Shown here piece after piece: positions 1 to 43,629 of a stretch of DNA of 64,000 nt. Under the pieces are notes generated by a model. The model did not search any database. It was not told the origin of the DNA and saw only the letters and a list, made by a program, of their open reading frames with translations. The DNA comes from Alviniconcha marisindica (taxonomy: Eukaryota; Mollusca; Gastropoda; Provannidae), in the NCBI GenBank assembly GCA_018857735.1, contig JABMCL010002631.1, positions 300,001-364,000 of the forward strand, in the 5' to 3' direction. Within the stretch, counting starts at the first letter, position 1. Each line of letters begins with the position of its first letter. Position numbers and translations under genes: made by a program.

Positions 1-70
1 CCTCCTCTCTCTCTCTCTCCCTCCCCTCTCTCCCCTCTCTCTCTCTCTCTCTCTCCTCTCCCCCCTCCCC
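1..70. repeat. CT/C-rich simple repeat at left edge
   Basis: The window opens in a pyrimidine tract of CT dinucleotides interrupted by C runs. It continues left out of the window. Confidence 0.9.
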
Positions 71-1722
71 CTTTGGCCCCCAGGTTTCCACCACGACCTG
101 TATCAAAGTTTCGCCCTCTTGCCAGGCAAACCAAACGTTCTTTTTTTTTTTTGGGGTCCTCCGAAGAAAAATGGTGGGTAACTCCAAATTACCCTCTGCT
201 TTGATTGCATTTTCTTAAAAAGGGGAAAAGAACTATGAAGATATAAACACCAGTTTCTTCTCAGTTCTTTTTGTTTCGTTAAAGGGGCTATTTCTCCTTA
301 AATAATAGCACTTTAAATTTTTATTTATTATCTATTACCCACAAAAGAAGGCGGACACAAAACAAAACACATGTCCCGTCCCGTGTTCTCTTGTTGTATC
401 ATTTTCCCCAGTCATTCGGGTTTCAGTTTTTTCATTTTTCCATCAGTAACTACTTCTAACCCAAATTTTTTCCTTCGCCCTTTTTCCTTCTCCTTTCTAT
501 AATCTTGCGACAAATTTTGAATCGTAATGACGTAAAAATGTTTTTCCCCATCTTTTCCCTTGAGCCAAACACATAGGGTGGAAGGGGGAAATTTGTCCAC
601 TCGTTTGGGGGGGGGGAACTTCGGCCACCCAAACACCTTTTGAATTTCTCAATACTACGCATCAACCCTAAATTGAACTTTTACAAACTGTAACATCGGC
701 TTCATAATGGATCAGTCCACAAACAAAACAAAAAACGATGATTGTTGTCTTTTTGGGAAAACCGGGTTTCTACTTTGGGGCCCTTTGCTATTCGTTTGGC
801 AAAAAAACCAAAGTGTGGGTTGTACAAAAGCAGGGCCCGGAAAATACTTTTTGGAAGATCTTTTTTGTTTTTAAAGTTCAGTTTTTTTGCCACTGTCTGC
901 CCCCCTTAAAAATTTTCCCTAATTTTCGCCCTTTTGATGACGTCTTTTTTAAAATCTGCGTATCCATTTTAAAAACAACAAAAACTTCTTGTCTGTCCTT
1001 CTTTGCTTCCTTCTTCTTTTATTATTATCTATTTTTCTTGCACCTGACGAAGACAATTTTCTATGTTCTATCAGTTCTGTCAACCTCACCAGTAGTTTTT
1101 CCCATTCATTCCTCAAAAAAAGAAGTTTTGTTTCATATTCATGAAAAACCCGGGGGTTGTATATTGTTTCCCCCCTTTTTCCAAGGTGTTACAAAACCCC
1201 AACGAGCTTTAGTTTGGGGTTTTTCCATTTTACAGAATCGTGTCTCCCAACTGCATGGGGAAACAAAGTAAACCCGTTTTTTATGAAAATTTTTTCCCCC
1301 CCCCCCCTAAAAATGTTCCCCAAAAAAAACGCTAGAGAAACATTTCCTTGCCCCTCTTTGGGAATTTTTAAAAACCCCATAAATTTTTTTCCGATTTTTG
1401 TGTGCTGTTCCCTATAAAAAAAATTTTAAAAAAGAAACTATTTCACAAAAGACTGTCCAATCTAAAAAAAAAACGGCAAAAATAATTTTTAAAATGACAT
1501 TACCCAAAACTGAGAATTTTCCCGGGATCCTATCAGTGATGTCCCTACTAAAAAGCGGAAAAAAGCTCGTGAAAAAAGTGTTAGTAACACAGTCTGGGGA
1601 AAACCCTTCTAAAAAACGTTATAAAATCCGGGGACGTTCAAACACAAATCTTTTAAAAAGCTGATCATGTTCGTTTAACCCCCCTCAGCCCGGGAAAGTT
1701 TAGCCGCTAAAAGGGGAAATTC
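71..1722. other. Homopolymer-distorted stretch without a supported gene
   Basis: The sequence is unusually rich in short runs of A, C, G and T (for example C8-C10 near 1290-1307 and G9 near 608). Open frames here are low-complexity Phe/Lys/Pro strings that resemble no family. The first dipeptidase exon (start codon and signal peptide) should lie here or further left, but I cannot identify it. The texture suggests poor consensus calling rather than biology; compare 46255-46515. Confidence 0.5.
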
Positions 1723-2012
1723 CTTTAAAACACTCACCATAACCCAGTATAAAGCAGCGGACGAGACCTTTAAGTAAGATGTATGGGGGTTTGTTATTTT
1801 TTGAACATATCATGACCCAGTAAAAAGCAGCGGACGAGACCTTTAAGTAACATTTATGGGGATTTTTTTGTTTCTTAAAGTACACACCATAACCCAGTAA
1901 AAAAAAAAAAGGAACGGACGAGACCTTTAAGTAACATATATGGGGATTTGTTATTTTTTAAAGCTAATATGACCCAGTAAACAGCAGCGGACGAGACATT
2001 TAAGTAACATGA
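1723..2012. repeat. Minisatellite, about 75-80 bp unit, 4 copies
   Basis: Copies start near 1741, 1814, 1892 and 1972. Each carries a core CCAGTAAAAAGCAGCGGACG followed by AGACCTTTAAGTAAC and a GGGGATTT block. The third copy has an A-run replacing part of the core. The array ends about 20 bp before the first recognisable dipeptidase exon. Confidence 0.8.
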
Positions 2013-2032
2013 ATGTTTTAATGTACTGACAG

Positions 2033-16944
<14,912 letters not shown>

Positions 16945-16951
16945 TGAAGGG

Positions 16952-16957
16952 AATAAA
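16952..16957 (+). promoter_or_regulatory. Candidate poly(A) signal of the dipeptidase gene
   Basis: AATAAA begins 8 nt after the TGA stop codon. This close position would give a very short 3' UTR, and another AATAAA lies near 17251. Confidence 0.45.
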
Positions 16958-17257
16958 ATCAGAAGCGAAAACACACACGTACACTGTACACAAGAGAGTT
17001 CACAAGTACACAAGAGAGTTCAAGCCAAAGTGAGAATCATCCAGCGAAAACAAAAGAAGGGAATGATGTTGAAACGTTTTTCTTCTTCTTTTTTTCTTCT
17101 TTTTGTTTTTTTGTTTTGTTTTTTTGTCAGACATGATGTGAGTGCGTTGGACCTGATCTAAAGAACCCAAGCAATTCGCTTCAGGATTACCCAGGTTGGA
17201 GTCTCAAAATTCAAATGAGGCTATAACAGTGAAAAGATGAAAGGGCACGTAATAAAG

Positions 17258-17440
17258 CGTGATCCAAACACGTGAAAGATTCAAAAGAACGCTTATTTAT
17301 TGTGACACAGACACACAGTCTACACATTTTCGTGGTAATCCTCTTCGTCAAGCTACAAAACGGCACTTAAGCAACAGTTAAACAGTTAAAAACGATGAAA
17401 AATTAGATGAGGAAGGAAGGAACTTATATGTTTTTGGTTT
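17258..17440 (+). mobile_element. Retroposon R fragment
   Basis: GATCCAAACACGTGAAAG marks the 5' part, followed by TCAAAAGAACGCTTATTTAT, TCGTCAAGCTACAAAACGG and AAACAGTTAAAAACGATG. It lies in the spacer between the dipeptidase and CTC1-like genes. Confidence 0.75.
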
Positions 17441-17589
17441 AGACTTTATCGTAAACTAAGACTTTATCGAAAAATAAAAAAGCAGAACTGTTTCTAGAAA
17501 TATTTTTCTTCTTTCGAAACTGACCCAAATTGTCAGCCAAAAATCAAAATTAGCCTTCTTCTTTGCACACATTATGTCACATATGAACT

Positions 17590-18010
17590 ATGTTTCAAAT
17601 GCATGGGATGGATGTGCCTGTGTGCACACGAACAGCTGTATTCTCTCCACAAACGTGCCGTAAACTTTTGATGCCAATTCCTAATATAGACTACAAACAA
17701 AAGTGCTGTGCTCTCAAACTACTCCCTTTAGTCAAACAACTATTGCTCAACAAATGTGTTCTAATGCAAAAGGTTGTTCACGGCAAAGCCCCGCAGTATT
17801 TGAAAGATCTCATGATTCCTTCTGAACGTCTTCATGTTCATGGGAATAAACAGCTTTTGCCCAGAACAAGGATTGATATCTTTAAAACGAGTTTCTCCTT
17901 TTCAGGCTCTTTAGCGTGGAATAGTTTAGCTCATCATCTCAGATACCCATGGAATTAAAAACCTTCAAAAGGAAAGCATTTCAGGCACTCGCGAAGCCAC
18001 CTTGATAGAA
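17590..18010 (+). mobile_element. LINE remnant: C-terminal end of a reverse-transcriptase ORF
   Basis: A 122-codon frame (17590-17958) shows hallmarks of the C-terminus of CR1/jockey-like ORF2 proteins: LKLLPLVKQLLLNKCVLM, HGKAPQYLKDLM, an RTRIDIFKTSFSFSG segment and SLAWNSLAHHLR. The FKRKAF-like segment continues in another frame, so the copy is frameshifted and truncated. It is intergenic, not a host gene. Confidence 0.8.
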
Positions 18011-18390
18011 ATGATACTTCTTTATACTTCTTTTCTTTCTTTTTTTCTCGCTCGCCAGACAACGACATAAAATGTATAGAATTTTGTTATTGTTTTCCCT
18101 TCCTTGCTCTTGTAAAGTTTTATATTTGTATTTCATAGGAAAACGGATTTTGTTATATTTGTATTTTCGTGAAATATTTGCTCTTTTTCTCTGTCGTCGT
18201 CATCTTTTTATTTTATTTTATTTTAAATTTTGTATATCTGCTTGTGGGTGATGTGCTTTGAGTTTGGTTAGGTGTGTATAATGCAGCATCGCTTAGATTC
18301 CAGTCTTGTTAGATGTGATCTTGTTTTATACGTAGATAGTGAGACAGTCATTATTCTGTCGCTTTCCTTTATTCGTTAATATGATTTTGT

Positions 18391-18391
<1 letters not shown>

Positions 18392-18473
<82 letters not shown>
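18392..18473. repeat. (CT)n microsatellite
   Basis: A pure CT run of about 80 bp. Confidence 0.99.
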
Positions 18474-18475
<2 letters not shown>

Positions 18476-18700
18476 GAAAATTTGTTTTGAATTTGTCTTA
18501 CTTTGCTTTATTATTGCTCTGTTCGTATGTTGTGAAGTTTTAGACAGAAATTAGTTTTTGTTTTTTTTTCAAGTTTTTTTTCCCCCCGATTAATTAAATG
18601 TGTTCTTGTTTGATGTATTGAGTGTTGCTGTGTTTGTCATCAGGGACAGATTTGCAAAAAAGCCGACTCGTGCTTAAATCGTTATCCTTGTGTAATAAAG

Positions 18701-18702
<2 letters not shown>

Positions 18703-18796
<94 letters not shown>

Positions 18797-18845
18797 GAAC
18801 AACTCTCTGACGTTTGAACACACGCACGCACACACACACACACAC

Positions 18846-18925
<80 letters not shown>

Positions 18926-18937
18926 CACACACACTTG

Positions 18938-19029
<92 letters not shown>
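18703..19029. repeat. (CT)n and (CA)n microsatellites
   Basis: Pure CT at 18703-18793, a 25-bp spacer, then CA repeats at 18819-19029 interrupted by TTGAAA near 18933. Confidence 0.98.
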
Positions 19030-19033
<4 letters not shown>

Positions 19034-19489
19034 CTCTGTCGTTTGAACGGATTTATCTGTCCAAAAATCCTATTGACTGCATTCAAGATTCAAGATTATT
19101 ATCTCATCAGAGAAAGCTGTACTGATTAGATTTCAGTATGCGAAATCGTCTAGCAGATGGAAGAAGCTCATAATATTTAGCAAGGACATGGCTGTTGTCA
19201 TCCTAGCCTTCCCTACCACACGACGCTCATACAACTGGCTCTTGTCTTTCACCCACAACCTTAAACACACATTCTCCACTTTATTCAGGACATTTTACTT
19301 AAGAGTAAGTTGATATTATTATTTCTCCCGTATATAGCCATCCTCACGGCTTCTTGACAGTGGGCGTAACAAGCAAGTTACTATTATTATAATTATCACT
19401 ACTAATAGTAGTAGTAGTAGTAGGTAGGTAGGTAGGTAGTGTTGCTTAATGTCCTCAGATGTCAGTTGACATATCATATAGGGACAAGC
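19030..19489. other. Intergenic, nothing recognised
   Basis: Unique-looking AT-rich DNA with a short GTA/GGTA repeat near 19400-19437. There is no coding or RNA signal. Confidence 0.5.
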
Positions 19490-19735
19490 TGAGACCAATG
19501 CAGAAGCATGGTTCAAATATAGCTTTACGTCCACGGAAACCAAAAGGCTCGTTAGGACGGACAGCCCAGGACGGCCACCTCGACTCTCACACAGCTCCTG
19601 AACTATGTAGTAGTAGTACGGTTGTTGTTGGTATTTATGGTTCAGTGGTTTGGCCCCACACCCCGCAGGATTAGATTCAGAGACTCGCCTATAATAAGCC
19701 TGTCTCAGTGCCTTCAGATCTGCACGACTCACGCG
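19490..19735 (-). mobile_element. SINE-like element, family 3
   Basis: The minus strand ends in the common tail (CTTTTGGTTTCCGTGGACGT) preceded by GTCCGTCCTAACGAGCC and CAGGAGCTGTGTGAGAGTCG. The upstream part carries CCTGCGGGGTGTGGGGCC. Confidence 0.7.
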
Positions 19736-19804
19736 GAAGGGCGGATGGAACTGGAATCTGTCCCAGGTTTGGTTGCAGTGGCGGTTAACTACGCCGTTTC
19801 AGAG

Positions 19805-19907
19805 TTTGATTATTCAGTTGTGTGGTGTGTGATTGGGTTTCAGTGTGTGTCAGTGTGTGTCGTCAGGCGTGTGTGTGTCTTGTGTCAGTGTGTGTGTGTG
19901 TCAGTGC

Positions 19908-19960
<53 letters not shown>

Positions 19961-20000
19961 AGTGAGTGTGTGTGTGTGCCGGTCAGTGTGTGTGTGTTGT
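19805..20000. repeat. (GT)n microsatellite
   Basis: GT repeats with CAGTGTGTGTC interruptions. Confidence 0.95.
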
Positions 20001-20710
20001 GATTTCCGGCCACATTTACGATTCAGATGCAGCCCGTATCAGTTCAGGTTCACCGCTGTCAGAGTCAGTGCACGGACTCCACCAGTTCGCAATTGACCTA
20101 TCACGCTTACTTAGAAGTGTGTGGGGGGGGTGTGCAGTGTATGTCTGGTACTGCGGCCGTTTATGTAGACGCCGCACAAATGACCAGACTTGAAGATTAG
20201 ATCAAGTTTGGGGTGAACTTGTTTCGAGTAGCTGTACACCGTTGAGTCGGAAGAGTCCCTAAACCAAGGGACATGACTGCGCTCGCCTACGGCACCAAGT
20301 TTCAGCCTTGTAGTACTTCTTTTCGGAATGAATACGCCGATCCACATTTTTGGTAGCTAACCGGAAAACAGCTAGTCCGCGAAACTCAAAAACTGTTTTC
20401 GTTCTTTGGTCAATCATACAAGAGTTTACACTATGTAGCCTTCAGGTCAGAGGCAATCTTCAACCTTTTGAATATGTGATTGTGTTAGCGAAGGCGGATG
20501 TGTCTGCGTTTTTTTAATAGGACATGGCCCAAGTCGACGTAACTGTCAAGATCAAGGACGCTATCAGCATACGATGTGTGTGTGTTTGAGGAGAGGGTGT
20601 GTGTATGTGTGTGTGTGGTTGGGAGGGAGGTGGGGGGGCGGGGAGGGGGGGGTGCAAAGTCGGATGATTCGATGTGTGGACAAGTTTGTGATGTCTGTTT
20701 TTTATTTCAG

Positions 20711-38765
<18,055 letters not shown>

Positions 38766-39069
38766 CGGACGAAACAGTACCAGTCATCCAAGGGTCACAC
38801 AGCAAGTCAAACACCTGTGATGGAAATCATGTGCAAGCCTTGATCATTACCATTTTTTTCACAGTGGAGATGAAACTTTAAAATGCTGGTGTTTGGAAAC
38901 TCTACGAGTTCCCTTGAAGACAGAAAAGTGGAGTTAGGTAACATGTAAAGTATCTCCTCGTGCATGATTTGTGTATAATAGCAGACTTCCTATTGTTCAG
39001 GCCAACCTAGCAGTCATCGAACCCCACCCCTTTCTCTTGCCCTGATATAACTGTTGCGGTTGACTGGGC

Positions 39070-39075
39070 AATAAA
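39070..39075 (+). promoter_or_regulatory. Candidate poly(A) signal of the CTC1-like gene
   Basis: AATAAA about 305 nt after the stop codon, in sense orientation. Confidence 0.55.
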
Positions 39076-39164
39076 ATCCAGTTTCCATTGCTTTCCAGAC
39101 CCTCAGAGCTGCCAACCCTTTAGCAGACCTAGGTGTAGCAAAATCCGATTTTAAGTGTAGTAAT

Positions 39165-40612
39165 TATGTAAACGGTCAAAGGAAGTAGCAGGTTGGAAGT
39201 AGGCAACAACAAACGAGCCACAGCCAGAGGTTCCTGTTTTATTTCTTTTCTTCTCTTTTGATGGTGTCTGCGAGAGGCCGTTGGTATTGCCTCTCGCTTT
39301 CTCTCGCGCTGTCCCACTCACTGAGAACCCTAATAGACTGTATAAGGCGGGTATATAACCATTTACATACAAACCCACATAAATTATACAAAATGCAACA
39401 CAGATACAGTCGTGATTCTCCACAGGTACCAGCAACCTTCCCAAGGTTATACAAAGTGTAATTGACGCTTCTTCATTTCCCAAGCGTGACTACCAGACCA
39501 ACAATCCATACTCAATCGATGCCAAATCCAGTCCACATAATCCTAAGTAACTGTGCAACGTTACATAAATTTACATTGACTCAACAAAAACAGTATCAAC
39601 AGTTAACACATTCTAGGTCCATGTAAAAGGAAACAAGCTAACACCCTAATGCATTGCAAGGTATACACTCGAAATAGCAAGACAATTAAGTTACATGCTA
39701 AATCTAAACCAATGCCACTAAGTTTGCACATGTTAAAGGCCCTTAAGGCAACCCTTTAACATACAAACACAAGGCATTACCGAACGACCATACCAAGCAT
39801 TATATCCCCTTCTTTTTCCTAAAACATGGCACCATGACAGTGACAATCAGATGCCTACAAGTTCAAAACAACACAAAATAGAGAATCAATACTTCTAAAC
39901 ATTCTTTGCAGTCAAATCACAGACGCTGATGTCAACGACACACAGTTCACTGTCACATGTCACATCTCGATATGTGCAGTGCAGAACCAACACAGTCCAA
40001 TCCAGTTGAAAGGAACGTCATTCACAAAGACAAGTCCACGAGAAGGGTTAAACATAAAGAGATGCAGAAAACTGGGTCCAGTCTGTTTTGTACCTCGTGG
40101 CAGTCATCTCCTGTGGGCCTCTCCCCCAGCTGTCAAATACACGACAACGAAACAACCAGTCAGATTTCACACATCACTGAATGCTGTGCAAGTCACAGGA
40201 AAACATCTGGCCGACATCTATGGTAACCTAAACTGTGGGGACTGAATAGAACAGATCTAGGGAACAGCCTGCTTCAGCTCGTCATACACATTCTCCTCAT
40301 CAAAACTTATCTTGTGCCGCATGTAGATCATGTGTTTAACAAACACGAGCCTCCTCTGTGTAGTCCTTCCTCTTGTTCGTCTGTTGTTCATCATGATCTT
40401 TTCCTTTGACCTCCATGGCTGAGACAGTTAGAGGCTCATCTGTTGTTGGCCGGGATGTTATTTGGCTTCCCTATACTTCCAATCCTGCTCATCAGCGCCA
40501 GATGTAAACGGTCGATGGAAGTAGCAGGTTGGAAGTAGGCAGCAACAAACGAGCCACAGCCAGAGGTTCCTGTTTTGTTTCATTTCTTTTCTTCTCGTCT
40601 GATGGTGTCCGT
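39165..40612. mobile_element. Candidate TRIM-like element: direct terminal repeats about 1.34 kb apart
   Basis: 39165-39270 and 40500-40612 both run TGTAAACGGTC, GGAAGTAGCAGGTTGGAAGT, AGGC, AACAAACGAGCCACAGCCAG, AGGTTCCTGTTTT and a TTCTTTTCTTCTC block. The interior has no coding capacity. An LTR pair is one reading; an unrelated dispersed duplicate is another. Confidence 0.45.
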
Positions 40613-41784
40613 GAGAATACTTAACTTTCTTCTTTTAATCCCTATTATTGATAAAGTGTTTAATAGTAGCTGGTCCTGAGCAGATACATACAATAATTAT
40701 GTTGGCAGAAACACAAAAGTTCAATCAGTAATCGATGATGACTCGTGTTCAAATCTGCACGGCTACTTCTGTCTCACGGCAGATAAAAAGTTGAAGATCA
40801 GAATGAAGGATGTTGGAGAGTCAAAAACAACTGTCACTGCTGCTGTCAGCACTGGAACAGACTGAGCTGTACTCGGTCCAACAGTTCTTCCCACATCCTC
40901 ACAGCACACGATTTCTGATGTTACGGAAAACATGTTCTCCCTTTATTAAAGCCTAGAGTAGGTCAGAATATGGCCATGCATGCTAGACGTGTATGCTTTT
41001 TTTAACAAGGACAGTATTGAAGGGACTTACTTTCCAAGAATTTGGGTTAGATGTTTGTGTCCGCATGTTTTGTTTGATATAATTTTGTGTTTGGACAGAT
41101 TTTGTTAGCATGTATGGTTTTACATGTGAGAAGTTTTGAAATGCATATTTACTTATGACAGAGTTTAATCATCCTGAGATGACTCAGTGTGGTTGACAGG
41201 ATGTTCAACCAGTTCATTCAACTTCATTTTGTTCCAAATCCTCCTTTTACCTGCATTAGAAGTGGCTAGCAGTTGTAGGTCACTGCTTGTCATCAAAAGC
41301 AGTTGATGCAGGATCCCATGTCATCAGTTTGCAGAATGTAGATGTGCTCCAAAACTTTGTGGGCATTTTTTGTACCATTTTGATCCTGCACTTCTTGCTT
41401 TTGAATATGTTCTAACAAACTTGCCTCAAACATTTTTGATGAGTAAATATCAACATACTGTTATACTAATAAATATAATGTGGTTATCAATACTGTAATT
41501 GCTTATTAGTGGCAATTTTGATTTGTCTGTGGTTCTGAAGGTGCTTTTCGAGGATAGGCATGTTTTTCAATATGTATGAACTTGTGATAATGTTTGTTCA
41601 TCCCTATGGACATTAAAATGAAAGAACTTTGACTTAGTTGTGTTTGCCATTTATTGCGTCCAGAACTGTGAGCCAGCATTTTACTTATGATCTGGCAACT
41701 TCTGTTTCAAACTGCTACAGAAAAAAATCTTTAAATGTGAATTGCCCGAAGGTGCTCTGTGGGGTACACATGTGCATGTGCGTG

Positions 41785-41827
41785 CACACACACACACATT
41801 GTTATGTTATTCTTGAAAGAGACTGAC

Positions 41828-41860
<33 letters not shown>

Positions 41861-41899
41861 GTCCATGCAAAACACATTATGTTGTTTTTAGAGACCCCT

Positions 41900-41978
<79 letters not shown>

Positions 41979-41980
41979 AA
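41785..41980. repeat. (CA)n and (CT)n microsatellites
   Basis: CA near 41785-41798 and 41837-41860, CT at 41897-41960, CA at 41961-41978. Confidence 0.96.
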
Positions 41981-43275
41981 TTATTTCCCATTCATTTATT
42001 CAATAATATAAATTCCCATTTCTCCACAAGAGAGAACCATTACAGTAATCTGCAGTGTGATAAAAATAAAAAAAAGCAACAATAAAAAGCACATAATTTT
42101 CATTCAATGCAAACATCTACATACAACATGATCAACATGGGATGAAAACATGAACAGAACCGCATGCCTATGCAAGACTAGGAACCATGCAGTATGCATT
42201 TGCAGGAGCGTCATTGTCCTCTGGCCTTCCCACCACTGGTACATGGAGCATGTGAACAACCTACTTAGACAACTTTGCTAGGGATCATGCAGTGAGCATT
42301 TGCACCCCCTCCCCCGACCTACATGCAGGTCACTTTGTTAGCATGTGTGGGCAGAACCTTATAAGGCTATGTTCACCACTAATCATGCAATGAACACTGC
42401 AATATGTGCCACCCCACCCCAATGCAACTCATTTGACGTAAACAGAATGTACAAAAGAAAACTGCAGTGAGCATTTGCAATAGCTCTCAACCCCTCCTCA
42501 GCGTGCAATTCACTTTGCGTGTGAAAAAAAGAAGAAAAAACTTCATAAGAAATCACGTAGTGAACTTTTGCAGTATCCCATCCACCCTCCCACCCACCCA
42601 ATGATACACCCTCCTATATGAGCTCCTCCCCACACAAACCACCCCAACAACACACCCTCCTACATGAGCCCATCTCCCCCCCTCCCCGCCCCCTCCAAAC
42701 CACCCCAATGACCTCAGCCTACAGAGCTCATCCCCCCCTACCAATGACACACTCTCAGTCTACATGAGCTCATCTCCCCCCCTCCCCCAAACCACCCCAA
42801 TGACACACCCTCCTACATGTAAGTCACTGCAATGTGCACTATGCCAACACACTGAGTAGAATGTCTCATTTCACCAGTAATGGCAGTATGACATGACATA
42901 CAATACATTGTCCATACACCACAGCTCAGTCGAGGTAAATAAATTATGAAGCCTCTGTAATCTTCAGCCGAACAACTTTTTGTTGTGTGTGTGGACAAAT
43001 GTCGGGCAGAACTGAATTTACGTCTTTTGCTCTGACACATAATTCTCCATAAGTTGCTTGTTTTGTTTTGATATATGTAATACAATAGGAATGGTGCTAA
43101 CTCATTTTGTTGTCAGAGAAAAAAACACCTCTGAGCCAAGGGTCTTGTCCTGTCCTTTTTGTTTGAAATGCGTCAATGTATATTTAGGATGGTCCTGAAA
43201 GGAAAAAAATCCATATTAGAATAACTGTCTGGTGTGTGAAAACACCAACATGCTTACCCATGTATTTCATGCCTC

Positions 43276-43277
<2 letters not shown>

Positions 43278-43332
<55 letters not shown>

Positions 43333-43362
43333 GCACGCATGCGCACACACACACACACACAC
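43278..43362. repeat. (CT)n then (CA)n microsatellite
   Basis: A pure CT run of about 52 bp, then ATGCACGCATGCG and CA repeats. Confidence 0.97.
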
Positions 43363-43629
43363 CAATTGTAAACCTTTTTTTTAAAACTGTCTGAGGACAG
43401 AAATTTGTCAGGGACTAATGGTACTAAATGCACAAAATAACAACCAGCTGATGCACTTTAACGCAATGGCAGTGTTTTTTGTCATAAACTACAGTAAGAA
43501 TGCTGCAGGAAGAGCACCACCCCAGACGGCAAAAAGGAATGGTCAGTGCACAAGACATTATAAAAGGTATTACAACCTATCTTATTTAACAATAATAAAA
43601 TCCTACCAGTGAAAGAAAGGTAGTGATGC

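Larger units (their letters stand above)
38766..43629. other. Intergenic spacer between CTC1-like gene and COPE
   Basis: It holds the CTC1-like 3' UTR with AATAAA at 39070-39075, a pair of about 110-bp direct repeats (39165 and 40500), CT/CA microsatellites, a C-rich stretch with several CACCCTCCTACATGAGC-type copies at 42590-42820, and unremarkable AT-rich DNA. I see no gene. Confidence 0.6.

Noticed and set aside
17590..17958. A 122-aa host gene
   Set aside because: The motifs are those of LINE ORF2 C-termini, and the reading continues in another frame before a LINE-like 3' region.
19966..20110. Possible first exon of the CTC1-like gene (HGLHQFAIDLSRLLR)
   Set aside because: A donor AGAA|GTGTGT would fit the phase, but there is no start codon or acceptor in frame and it begins in a GT microsatellite, so support is too weak.
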